This document shows positions 43,402 to 51,995 of a stretch of DNA of 64,000 nt, in pieces (position 1 is the first letter of the stretch; each line of letters begins with the position of its first letter). A program made the translations under genes and the position numbers. The notes below the pieces were generated by a model that was not told the DNA's origin, made no database searches, and worked only from the letters and a program-made list of their open reading frames with translations. Source of the DNA: Amycolatopsis orientalis DSM 43388 (GTDB lineage: Bacteria > Actinomycetota > Actinomycetes > Mycobacteriales > Pseudonocardiaceae); NCBI RefSeq assembly GCF_000411975.1, contig NZ_ASXG01000169.1, positions 1 through 64,000 on the forward strand, read 5' to 3'.

Positions 43402-45060
43402 CTACGACCCGGTTTTCGACGGTTCCATTGTCAGCGCGTGGTTGAGGGCGGTCAGGAACGCCAGCAGCCGAGGGCCGAAGCGACGCAGGTCATTGTCCTG
43501 TTCGACGCCGCCGTACCAGGAGAGGCCGGCCTGGCCGTCGGCGTCCGGGTCCAAGTCGGCGAACGCGCCGAGCCAGCGTTCGGTGTCGCCGAGCACCACC
43601 GCGTACGGAAGGGAACGGGAGAACACCATCTCGCGGTCCGCCGGGCGTTCGATGTCTTCCGCGCGCACCCGGTGCAGGTAGCGCAACAGCCCGCGGATCT
43701 GGCCGGCGACCGCGCGGCCGCGGGCGGTGCGGGACGGCAGCAGCGCGCGAGCCGCGGCGAGACCCAGGCCGGCGAGCGCGACCGCGACGCCCAGCAGCGC
43801 GTGCCCGACGGTGAACGAGAGCACCGCCGTCGCGACCAAGCCGAGCACGAACAGCAGGATGCCGGGCAGCGCCAGCACTCCGCGCGAGGTGTCCGGACGA
43901 CGCGAGAACCATTGGCTGGCAACGACGTCCCGGTACATGGAGTCCTGGATCGGTGCCGGGTCGAGATCGCTCAGCCGGGACAGCAGGACGGTGTCGGAGC
44001 CTTCCGGCAGCAGTGTTTCGTAGACCACCCGCTCGAAATCGCGCAGGTGCTCGTCCGGCGGGTTCCGCCGGGAGATCTGCCAGTCCGGACCGGGAAGCTC
44101 GGCCAGCCACAGGTAATTCCGCACCGCCAGATCGACGACGGTAGCCGCGATGTCCACCGGGTCCACCGACTCGTCCATCACGGTGCCAATCTGCCCGGGA
44201 AGCACCCCGTCCGGAGAAGCGAACCAAGTTCGGCCGTTTTCCCGCAACAGAACTTCGATTGTGGTATCGCCTGCGCTGGTCGCGAGTTCGTCTTGCTTTC
44301 GGCGCCGCCATACGAATAGCGCGGTGGCAATCAGCAAAACGGCAACCACGGCGAAGCCGATGACCGACGGCAAGGTGAGCGAGAATGCCGCCGCCAATGC
44401 GCTGGCCGGCACCAAATCGGCATTCGCCGGCGCGGTGCCCGGCGGCAGCCCGACGGACAGTTCCATCCGCGCGCCCGGCGGCAAATCGTTCTGCTGCAGC
44501 CGCAGCACGCCGGTGTGGTCGATCTCGGACAGCGTGCACGGCTGGTTCGCGCCGATCGAACAGGTCACCGGCGCCATCTGCCGGGCCGGGGCGAGGAAGG
44601 ACGCCTTGATTGCCTTCACCGGCTGGTCGAAGCCGCCCGCGACGAGCGCGCGCACCTGCTGACCGCCGCCCTGGTCGGCGAGGGCGCCGGCGAGGGTGTA
44701 GACGACGGTGGATTCGCCCGCGCCGAAGGTGAGCGTGAGCTGGTCGTCGGCCTGCGCGACGGCACTGCCGCCGGTGGCCTTCGCGTCCCGCACCGTGTAG
44801 CGGAGGTCCTCCCCGTCGTCGGCGGGCAGCCGCAGCGGCAACGTGGACACCAGCCGCTGTCCACCGGGGACAGTCACGTTCTCGGTGACCTGGAAGCCGC
44901 CGTCGCGCAACAGTTTCAGTGCGATTTCCGCAGTCGCTCCGGGGGACGCTTGCGCATTCTCGGAATGCCATCCGGTTCCGGAGAAGGCCGCCGCCGGACT
45001 CGCGCCGGATAGCACCGCCAATGCCGCGATCGCCGCCGCGGAAACCCATTTCCTCGCCAC
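43402..45060 (-). CDS. DUF2207 family membrane protein
   Basis: 552 aa. Signal peptide (ARKWVSAAAIAALAVLSGAS), an external beta-rich domain of about 230 residues with two Cys (VTCSIGANQPCTLSE), a membrane helix near 250 followed by WRRRKQDE, a cytosolic domain, two more helices near 415-460 (GVLALPGILLFVLGLVATAV) and a C-terminal cytosolic part. Architecture of DUF2207 proteins; function unknown. GTG 45060; convergent with tsaE. An alternative upstream frame lacks a start signal. Confidence 0.88.
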   Translation of the reverse strand: MARKWVSAAAIAALAVLSGASPAAAFSGTGWHSENAQASPGATAEIALKLLRDGGFQVTENVTVPGGQRLVSTLPLRLPADDGEDLRYTVRDAKATGGSAVAQADDQLTLTFGAGESTVVYTLAGALADQGGGQQVRALVAGGFDQPVKAIKASFLAPARQMAPVTCSIGANQPCTLSEIDHTGVLRLQQNDLPPGARMELSVGLPPGTAPANADLVPASALAAAFSLTLPSVIGFAVVAVLLIATALFVWRRRKQDELATSAGDTTIEVLLRENGRTWFASPDGVLPGQIGTVMDESVDPVDIAATVVDLAVRNYLWLAELPGPDWQISRRNPPDEHLRDFERVVYETLLPEGSDTVLLSRLSDLDPAPIQDSMYRDVVASQWFSRRPDTSRGVLALPGILLFVLGLVATAVLSFTVGHALLGVAVALAGLGLAAARALLPSRTARGRAVAGQIRGLLRYLHRVRAEDIERPADREMVFSRSLPYAVVLGDTERWLGAFADLDPDADGQAGLSWYGGVEQDNDLRRFGPRLLAFLTALNHALTMEPSKTGS

Positions 45061-45149
45061 GGCAGCAGAGCCTAGAGCACACCGGCTAGGCTGGGCGCCC
45101 CGGCAGGGAAAAGCCGGATTACGCGAATCACGCAATCGCAGGGGGAACG

Positions 45150-46523
45150 ATGACCTGGCCACCGCAAGGCGGTCCTTATCCGGTGCCGCCGGGAGCCGCG
45201 CCGCTCCCGCCGCCGCGGCCGCTGCCGCCCGGGATGCCGCCGGGCGCCGGGATGCCAGGCGGCGGAACAGCGGGGCCGGGGACGCCGCCGGGACAGCAGT
45301 TTCCGGGCGGGCCGCCGATTCCGCCGGCACCGCAGTTCCCTCCCGGACCGCCGTTTCCCGCTGCCGGACCGGCAGTTCCGGTGCCGCCGCCGGCCGCGCC
45401 GTTGCCGCCACCGCAGGTCGCTCCGGCACCGGGACCATTCACCGCGTCCCCTGGTGCGCCCACGCGGGCATTCGGTCCGGTCGCCCGGTTCGACGGCTAT
45501 CCCGCCGAGCGCCCGCCGAAGAAATCGCACGCCGGGGTGATCGTGCTGGTGTCCGTGCTCGGCGCGATCGTGCTGGTCGTCGGGGGACTGGCCGCGCTCG
45601 GTTCGGCCGTGCACAAAAACAAGCGCGTCGACGCGGCGAGCACCACGCCGCCGATGTATTCCTCGATCTCCAGGGAAACGCCGTCCACCCGGTACCCCAC
45701 CGAAAGCACCACTTCGACCACGACCACCTCGACCACCAGCGAAACCCGCGAAACCACCAGCGACTCGGAACCGGCGTCCGAGGCCCCGCCGGCGCCCCGC
45801 GGCCCGCAACCGGTGAAGGAGACCGCGCGGAACCCGCTGTTCGCCAGCGCCGACGCCGGATTGCAGAACGTGGCGTGCGCGCTCAGCCGCTGGAGTTCGG
45901 ACCGGGCCGGCGCGGAACGGTTCTTCCAGTCCGGCATCCGCTGCCTGAACACGGTGTGGGCGCCGGTGCTCGGCGACGCCGGCCTTCCGTTCGAGAGCCC
46001 GAACCTGGTGGTCGCGCAGTCCGGCCAGATGCAAAGCCCGTGCAGTTCGTCCGGTGACAATTTCGCCGCCTACTACTGCCCGACGAACGAGACCATCTAC
46101 ATGCCGATGGACAAGCTCCAGATCGAGGACTACGGCGCGCATCCCGGCATCTACCTCGCGGTGCTGGCCCACGAATACGGGCACCACGTGCAGAACCTGT
46201 CCGGCGTCGAGGAGGCGATGAGCGAACAGCGGTACGACGCGGGTGCCGACTCCAACGCCGGGCTGGAGCTGTCCCGCCGGCTGGAACTGCAGGCGCAGTG
46301 CTTCTCCGGCATGTTCCTCGGTGCGTCGTCGGCCGCGGGCGGGTCGATCGACCGCAACATCTACAACGAGGCCTGGAACTCCCAGGACCGCGGGGACCAC
46401 GGCGACGGTCCGCGCGACCACGGCACCGACGAGCACGCCGTCGCCTGGTGGCGCCAGGGAGCGACGAAGAACCGCACCCAGCAGTGCAACACCTGGGCGG
46501 CGAATTCCTCCGACGTGGCCTGA
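45150..46523 (+). CDS. Neutral zinc metallopeptidase (YpfJ/Zn_peptidase family), Pro-rich N-terminus
   Basis: 457 aa. Residues 1-125 are Pro/Gly-rich and cytosolic. A membrane helix (about 128-150, VIVLVSVLGAIVLVVGGLAA) and a Thr/Ser-rich stalk lead to the external peptidase domain, with zinc motif LAHEYGHHVQNLSG near residue 348 and a downstream Glu in LELQAQCFSG. Zn-dependent peptidase by motif; substrate unknown. ATG 45150 after GGGGGAACG. Divergent from the DUF2207 gene with an 89-nt gap. Confidence 0.9.
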   Translation: MTWPPQGGPYPVPPGAAPLPPPRPLPPGMPPGAGMPGGGTAGPGTPPGQQFPGGPPIPPAPQFPPGPPFPAAGPAVPVPPPAAPLPPPQVAPAPGPFTASPGAPTRAFGPVARFDGYPAERPPKKSHAGVIVLVSVLGAIVLVVGGLAALGSAVHKNKRVDAASTTPPMYSSISRETPSTRYPTESTTSTTTTSTTSETRETTSDSEPASEAPPAPRGPQPVKETARNPLFASADAGLQNVACALSRWSSDRAGAERFFQSGIRCLNTVWAPVLGDAGLPFESPNLVVAQSGQMQSPCSSSGDNFAAYYCPTNETIYMPMDKLQIEDYGAHPGIYLAVLAHEYGHHVQNLSGVEEAMSEQRYDAGADSNAGLELSRRLELQAQCFSGMFLGASSAAGGSIDRNIYNEAWNSQDRGDHGDGPRDHGTDEHAVAWWRQGATKNRTQQCNTWAANSSDVA

Positions 46524-46577
46524 CCCGCCACGACCACGACACCCCGGGTCGACGAGCTGCAAGCAGCCTGAACGCGG

Positions 46578-46610
46578 CGAAGGGCCCCTCGGACTTCGAG
46601 AGGCCCTTCG
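46578..46610. terminator. Bidirectional terminator
   Basis: Arms CGAAGGGCC (46578-46586) and GGCCCTTCG (46602-46610), with inner CTCG/CGAG pairing, between convergent stops of the zinc peptidase and the MFS transporter. Confidence 0.7.
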
Positions 46611-46625
46611 CAGCTCGTCAGGCGA

Positions 46626-48035
46626 CTACTGGCTGGCCTTGGCCGCCGCGTCCTCCGAAGCGGACAACGACGGAGCAGACCCCAGCAGCGGCCTCTTCGC
46701 GGTTTCCTTCAGCTTCATCAGCGTGAGCACGCCGACCGCGCCGGCGATCATCAGGTAGTACCCGGGCCACTTGAGATCCCCGGTCGCCAGCACCAGCGCG
46801 CTCATCACCAGCGACACCGTCCCGGCGAACGCGGACACGAAGATGTTGAACGAGATCGACAGCCCGCCGTAGCGGATCTCGGTCGGGAACAGCGCGGGCA
46901 GCGTGGACGGGCAGGTCGAGGAGAAGCAGATCAGCAGCAGCCCCATCAGGACCAGGCCGAGCAGCACCGAGATCAGCGACCCGCTCTTGAGCAGCAGCAC
47001 CATCGGAAGGCCGAGCACGATCAGCCCGCCGGCGCCGACCCACAGGATCGGCTTGCGGCCGACCTTGTCGCTGAGCCTGCCCAGCAGCGGGATCAGCAGC
47101 ACGCCCAGCCACAGCACGCCGATCTGCAGCCATTCCGCCGCGGTCGCCGAAATCGCCTGGCCGCCGTTCTGGGACATCGTGCGGTCGTCTTTGAGGTAGG
47201 TCGGCATGTAGCTGGTGAGCATGTAGTTGGTGACGTTCCAGGTCACCACGAGCCCGCCGGCCAGCAGCATCGTCGGCCAGTACTTCGTGAAGATCGTGCG
47301 GACCACGTGCTGGGACTGGGCGTCCTCGCGCTTGCCGGACTCGTCGAGCAGCTGCTGGAAGGCCGGGGTCTCCTCGAGCTTCGTCCGCAGGTACACCCCG
47401 ACGATGCCGAGCGGAAGCGCCACCATGAACGGGATCCGCCAGCCCCAGGTGTCCATGAAGGCCGGCGTGGAAACCAGCGGGAGCACCGACGAGACGGTCG
47501 CGCCCAGCGCGTACCCGATGAAGGTGCCGAACTCCAGGAAGCTGCCGAAGTAGCCGCGGCGGCGGTCCGGGCTGTACTCGGCGATGAACGTCATCGCGCC
47601 GGCGTACTCGCCGCCGGTGGAGAAGCCCTGCAGCACTCGCGCGCAGACCAGCAGGATCGGCGCGGCCAGCCCGATCGAGGAGTAGGACGGGATCAGCCCG
47701 ATGAGGAACGTCCCGGTCGCCATCAGGATGACGGTCACCGCGAGCACCTTGGTCCGGCCGATCTTGTCGCCGAGCGGGCCGAAGAACAGGCCGCCGAGCG
47801 GGCGCACCAGGAACGCCACCGCGAAGGTCGCGAACGTCGCGAGCTGGGCCAGTGCGGGATTGCCGGGCGGGAAGAACTGCGCCTCGATGGTCGTGGAGAG
47901 GTAGCCGTAGACCCCGAAATCGAACCACTCGGTGATGTTGCCGACCGCGGCCGCGCCGACCGCCCGGCGCATTGTCGCGTCGTCCGTGACGGTGGCGCCG
48001 CCCGACGGCCCCCTCCCGTCTGCTGCCTCTGTCAC
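46626..48035 (-). CDS. MFS transporter, metabolite:proton symporter (MHS) family
   Basis: 469 aa with twelve hydrophobic segments. Family marks: GNITEWFDFGVYGYLSTTIE at the first helix, PLGGLFFGPLGDKIGRTKVL (loop 2-3), LQGFSTGGEYAGAMTFIAE, then SDKVGRKPILW. Similar to ProP/KgtP/ShiA types that import osmolytes, dicarboxylates or shikimate; the exact substrate cannot be told. GTG 48035 with AGGGAG four bases upstream; ATG 48086 is in frame but has a poorer context. Confidence 0.92.
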   Translation of the reverse strand: MTEAADGRGPSGGATVTDDATMRRAVGAAAVGNITEWFDFGVYGYLSTTIEAQFFPPGNPALAQLATFATFAVAFLVRPLGGLFFGPLGDKIGRTKVLAVTVILMATGTFLIGLIPSYSSIGLAAPILLVCARVLQGFSTGGEYAGAMTFIAEYSPDRRRGYFGSFLEFGTFIGYALGATVSSVLPLVSTPAFMDTWGWRIPFMVALPLGIVGVYLRTKLEETPAFQQLLDESGKREDAQSQHVVRTIFTKYWPTMLLAGGLVVTWNVTNYMLTSYMPTYLKDDRTMSQNGGQAISATAAEWLQIGVLWLGVLLIPLLGRLSDKVGRKPILWVGAGGLIVLGLPMVLLLKSGSLISVLLGLVLMGLLLICFSSTCPSTLPALFPTEIRYGGLSISFNIFVSAFAGTVSLVMSALVLATGDLKWPGYYLMIAGAVGVLTLMKLKETAKRPLLGSAPSLSASEDAAAKASQ

Positions 48036-48284
48036 ATCGCTCCCTTCGCTTGTGCAGGACTCACTGCGCAGAGCCCCCGACATCACCTACCGCGAGCGGT
48101 CCAAAGCCTAACGTGATGCGTCTCACTCCCGCCCGGGGGTAGCGGAGGTAACGCGGACCGGGGAGCATGCGTTGTAGCAGGTAGATACCTGTAACACCCC
48201 ATCAACAACTCGCACGCGTCGGCCAGCGGATCACCCGGATTCGCCGACGGCGATGACGCATGCAACCCGTGAGGAGGAGCCGCA

Positions 48285-48395
48285 ATGACGGCAGTATTCG
48301 TGGCCATCGCAAGCTGTGCAACCGCGGGAGTCGCTGTAGCGGCCACCCTCGCGTCCTACGCGCAGCGCAAGTGGCGGGTGCGCGCCGAGGCGTGA
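48285..48395 (+). CDS. 36-aa predicted single-pass membrane peptide
   Basis: ATG 48285 has a strong SD (GAGGAGGA, 48271-48278) at good spacing. The product is one hydrophobic helix (residues about 3-25, AVFVAIASCATAGVAVAATL) with one Cys and a basic end QRKWRVRAEA. A dyad CAGGT-AGAT-ACCTG lies upstream at about 48179-48192. It stands alone, divergent from the transporter and convergent with the carboxyltransferase. Unrecognised; a small regulatory or toxic-type membrane peptide is possible. Confidence 0.6.
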   Translation: MTAVFVAIASCATAGVAVAATLASYAQRKWRVRAEA

Positions 48396-48402
48396 CGCCC
48401 GC

Positions 48403-49719
48403 CTAGGGCTTCACAATCCCGATCGCCAGGCCGAGGCCGACCAGATCCTGCGGACGCAACCGCAGCTGGTCGGCCACGGCCGGCACTTCGGTCATCGGGC
48501 GTTTGAGGATCGCCGCCGCGGCTTCCGGGGAAGTGACCGAGAAGTAGGCGTCCGGGGCGATCCAGGTCGCGTCCGCGGCGGCGAAAGCCAGCGCGCCGCC
48601 GGATCCGCCTTCGCCGATCACCAGCGTCGTGACCGGCACCGCGGCGGTGACGATCGCTTCGAACAGTTCCGCGATCGCGGGCCCGATCCCGCCTTCTTCC
48701 GCTTCCGCGTCGTTCGCCGCGCCGGGAGTGTCCACCAAGGTCAGCACCGGAATCCGTAGCCGGGACGCCAGCCGGACGAGTCGTGCCGCGGTGCGAAAGC
48801 CCGCCGGACGCGTCGCGGTGCCGCACTGTGCGGCGTACGCGATCGCGCGGCCTTCTCGCCAGCCGAAGCCACATTGGACACCTTCGTCCACGTGTCCGGC
48901 GCGGTCGCCTTGTACGTTCTCTCGCCAGTCGAAGTACGCATCGAGGTACTCGGGGGCGCGCGCTCGCGAAGACGCGCGCGCTGCGCGTACAGCGTCCCAA
49001 CCCGTTTCCGGCAGCGCGGTGTCGCGAAGGGCGTTCGGCGGGGGAGCGGGCTCTGTCGACGGCGAAGACAACAGCTGCAGCCATCGCGCGAGTACGTCAC
49101 CCAGTTCTTCGGTCGCAACGAGACTGTCGACCTGGCCCCAGTCCAGCTTCGCTTCGACGGTGTACGCCTCTGCCGGAGACGTCGCTGGCCGCACGCGGGA
49201 ACCCGCGAAGCCGACCTGCGCGTCTGGCAGTCCTAACACGACATCGGAACCGGCACCGAGCGTCGCCCAGCCCCCGCCGGTGGACGGGTCGCGCAGCACG
49301 GAGATCTGCGGGACACCGGCCGCGCGTGCTTCCGCGGCGGCGCGCGCGATGCGCTGGAGCTGGGAAAGCGCGCGCATGCCGTGCTGCATCCGGCTGCCGC
49401 CGGTCGCGACCAGCGACACCACCGGCAGTCCACGCTCCTTCGCGTGGGCGAAAGCGGCCTCGACGCGGTCGCCGGTCTGCTGTCCGATCGATCCGCCGAG
49501 GAAGCCGAACTCCCACGCGATCAAGACCGTCGGCACGTCGCCGATCCGGGCTTCCCCGACGACCACCGATTCGCTCTCGCCGGTGCGCGCGGCGGCTGCG
49601 GCCCGGGCCTCCGGATACCCCGGCCAGCCGAGCGGATCGTCCGCTGGCGCGTCCGGCAGGGGCAGGTCGGCGAACCCGGTGGAGAGTCCGGCCAGCAGCT
49701 CGCGCGCGGTGGTCCTCAT
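48403..49719 (-). CDS. Fused AccD/AccA-type carboxyltransferase protein
   Basis: 438 aa with both crotonase-like halves of acetyl-CoA carboxylase carboxyltransferase: a beta-type half (about 1-215, EFGFLGGSIGQQTGDRVEAA, then PVVSLVATGGSRMQHG) and an alpha-type half (about 235-435, PVLTLVDTPGAANDAEAEEG, then IGEGGSGGALAFAAADAT). The N-terminal zinc ribbon of AccD is missing, and it is shorter than acyl-CoA carboxylase beta chains (about 530 aa). ATG 49719 overlaps the matB stop. With MatB it may act in malonate/malonyl-CoA metabolism. Confidence 0.85.
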   Translation of the reverse strand: MRTTARELLAGLSTGFADLPLPDAPADDPLGWPGYPEARAAAAARTGESESVVVGEARIGDVPTVLIAWEFGFLGGSIGQQTGDRVEAAFAHAKERGLPVVSLVATGGSRMQHGMRALSQLQRIARAAAEARAAGVPQISVLRDPSTGGGWATLGAGSDVVLGLPDAQVGFAGSRVRPATSPAEAYTVEAKLDWGQVDSLVATEELGDVLARWLQLLSSPSTEPAPPPNALRDTALPETGWDAVRAARASSRARAPEYLDAYFDWRENVQGDRAGHVDEGVQCGFGWREGRAIAYAAQCGTATRPAGFRTAARLVRLASRLRIPVLTLVDTPGAANDAEAEEGGIGPAIAELFEAIVTAAVPVTTLVIGEGGSGGALAFAAADATWIAPDAYFSVTSPEAAAAILKRPMTEVPAVADQLRLRPQDLVGLGLAIGIVKP

Positions 49720-51137
49720 CCCAGCGCTCGCTTCATGACCTTGCCCATGTCGTTGCGCGGCAACGCATCCAGGTACCGCACGACGCGGGGCCGCTTGTGC
49801 GGCGCGAGCAGTTTCGACACGTGGTCGGCGAGTTCCTCGACCGTCGGACGCTCGCCGTCCGGCACGACCCACGCGACGATCCGCTCGCCGAGATCGTCGT
49901 CCGGTTCACCGGTCACCGCGACCTCCGCGACGTTCGGGTGTTCCAGCAACGCGTTCTCGATCTCGCCCGCGCCGATCTTGTAGCCGCCGCTCTTGATCAG
50001 GTCGGTGGCTTTGCGGCCGACGATCCGGACGTAACCGTCGGGGTCGCGGGTCGCCATGTCGCCGGTGCGGAACCAGCCGCCGTCGAGCGCGGCGGCGGTC
50101 GCGTCCGGGCGGTTGAGGTATTCGGTGAACAGATTCGGCCCGCGAACCTGGATCTCGCCGACCGCGTCCGGCTCTTCCACCGGAGTCCCGGCCTCGTCGA
50201 CCAGCCGCAAATCGACTCCGGCGAGCGGAACGCCGACCGAACCCGGCTTGCGCTCGCCGTCGGCGCGGACGCTGGTGTTCATCAGGGTTTCGGTCATGCC
50301 GTAGCGCTCCACGACCTGCTGCCCGGTCGCGGCGGTGATCCGCTGGTGGTCGTGCACCGGCAGCGCGGCCGAGCCGGAAACCAGCAGCCGCGCGGACTTG
50401 AGCGCGTTGGCGAGGGCTTCGTCGGTCGCGACGGCCTCGGCGATCCGGTGGTACATCGTCGGGACGCCGAACAGCATCGTCGCGCCGTTCGCGAGTTCCT
50501 CGGTGACGCCTTCGAGCGAGAACCGCCCCAGGTGCCGGACCGTTCCGCCGCGGCGCAGCGGGCCGAGGATGCCGAGGATCAGGCCGTGGACGTGGAACAG
50601 CGGCAGACCGTGCACGAGCACGTCGTCGGCGGTCCACTGCCAGGCGTCCTCAAGGGCGTCGAGCGTGCTCGAAATCGCGCGGCGGGGCAGCACGACGCCC
50701 TTGGGCGGGCCGGTCGTGCCGGAGGTGTAGACGATGAACGCGGGCGCTTCGGCGTCCGGCTCGGCGGCCGGCGGCTTCCCGTCGCCCTCCAGCGGAATGT
50801 CGTGCCGCGGCAGGTCGAGCGCGGCGGGCAGTTCGACGCCGGGTTCGGCGAGCACCAGCGCGGGCTCGCTGTCGGCGAGGATGTGGCCGAGTTCGCGTTC
50901 GCCGATCTTGGGGTTGAGCGGCACCACCGGAACCCCGGCGAGCAACGCGGCGACCACCGCGACGCTGGTGTGCAGCGTCGGTGTCGCCCACACCGCGACC
51001 CGGCGGTCCCGCGGCAGTTCGGCCGCCAGTGCCCCGGCGACCGCGCCGAGTTCGGCGTAGGTGAGCTTGCGGTCGCCGAAGCGCAGCGCTTCCTTGCCGG
51101 ATCCGGCGGAGACTGCGGGAAACAGCGGATCGGGCAC
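49716..51137 (-). CDS. matB: Malonyl-CoA synthetase
   Basis: 473-aa ANL-superfamily ligase, malonate + CoA + ATP to malonyl-CoA. AMP-binding loop FIVYTSGTTGPPKGVVLPRR, HGLPLFHVHGLILGILGPLR, ATMLFGVPTMYHRI, SGSAALPVHDH, YGMTETLMNTSVRADGE, FRTGDMATRDPDGY, the catalytic-switch region SGGYKIGAGEIENAL and final Lys in PRNDMGKVMKRALG. From memory these match Streptomyces MatB nearly word for word. GTG 51137 after AGGAGGT. Could supply extender units for polyketides or fatty acids. Confidence 0.93.
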   Translation of the reverse strand: MPDPLFPAVSAGSGKEALRFGDRKLTYAELGAVAGALAAELPRDRRVAVWATPTLHTSVAVVAALLAGVPVVPLNPKIGERELGHILADSEPALVLAEPGVELPAALDLPRHDIPLEGDGKPPAAEPDAEAPAFIVYTSGTTGPPKGVVLPRRAISSTLDALEDAWQWTADDVLVHGLPLFHVHGLILGILGPLRRGGTVRHLGRFSLEGVTEELANGATMLFGVPTMYHRIAEAVATDEALANALKSARLLVSGSAALPVHDHQRITAATGQQVVERYGMTETLMNTSVRADGERKPGSVGVPLAGVDLRLVDEAGTPVEEPDAVGEIQVRGPNLFTEYLNRPDATAAALDGGWFRTGDMATRDPDGYVRIVGRKATDLIKSGGYKIGAGEIENALLEHPNVAEVAVTGEPDDDLGERIVAWVVPDGERPTVEELADHVSKLLAPHKRPRVVRYLDALPRNDMGKVMKRALG

Positions 51138-51246
51138 TTTCGCGGACCTCCTGCGTCACCGGCGACTGGAACCGCACCGTACCGCTTGGCGGCGCTCGCC
51201 ACCTGCGACGCGATTCACAGCTCCCGATTATCAGGGGTACCCAGGT

Positions 51247-51993
51247 TCAGGCGAGATTATCGAGCAGCGCGCGCACCCGTTCGACCATCGTTTCGTACCG
51301 GGCCGGGGCGACGTTCACGTACCGTTCGCCGCCGTCGGTTTCGGAGAACGAGAACAGGTAGCGCCCGTGCTCGGTGTCGTAATACGTGCAGACGTCGCGC
51401 CCGCTGATCCGCCGCCCGCCGAGCCCGTCGCGAACCCCCGCGGTGATCTGGCCGCCGCCGGCGCGAGGCAACGCGGCGATGTCGAGCAGGTGCCGGACGT
51501 CCTTCCGGGCCGGACCGCCGTCGATGGCCAGGTTCAACGCCGATTCCGGCACCGACACCGCCTGCCCCTCCGCGGGCCGGACGCGCGGCAGCTCCCGGAT
51601 CAAGTCTTCCGCCAGCGCTTCGGGCCGCGCTGGCCGCACCACGACCGTGCTGGTCGACGGCATGTGGCAGGCGAGCACCGCGTCCTTGCCCAAGGCCGCG
51701 ACGACCAGCCGATACCGCCGATCCCGCCCGCTCTCGACGGTCGCCGACAACTCACTGGCCCCACGGCACAACACGGTCATGGTCCGGGCGAACGTCTCGT
51801 CCAGACCGCCGCGGCCCCAGACCCCTTGGCCGGCCATCGCGCTGACCGCGGCTTCGCGGTACGCGCGCGTCTCCTCGGGATCGCGCCAAAGCGGGTCGGG
51901 CGCGAGCGCCGTAGGGAGGGAAACCCCAGCCAGTTCCGCCGCGAGGGGCAGGCAATCGGCCGGGAGCACCACCTCGCGGGTGAGCACGAGCAT
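51247..51993 (-). CDS. ESX secretion-associated protein EspG
   Basis: Cytosolic chaperone-type protein that in mycobacteria binds the PPE helix tip of PE/PPE pairs. The 248-aa product starts LVLTREVVLPADCLPLAAEL; the middle is RYRLVVAALGKDAVLACHMP and the end SFSETDGGERYVNVAPARYE. Length and pattern fit EspG. ATG 51993, two nt after the PPE-like gene; last gene of a four-gene operon whose product pair would be its client. Confidence 0.87.
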   Translation of the reverse strand: MLVLTREVVLPADCLPLAAELAGVSLPTALAPDPLWRDPEETRAYREAAVSAMAGQGVWGRGGLDETFARTMTVLCRGASELSATVESGRDRRYRLVVAALGKDAVLACHMPSTSTVVVRPARPEALAEDLIRELPRVRPAEGQAVSVPESALNLAIDGGPARKDVRHLLDIAALPRAGGGQITAGVRDGLGGRRISGRDVCTYYDTEHGRYLFSFSETDGGERYVNVAPARYETMVERVRALLDNLA

Positions 51994-51995
51994 CG

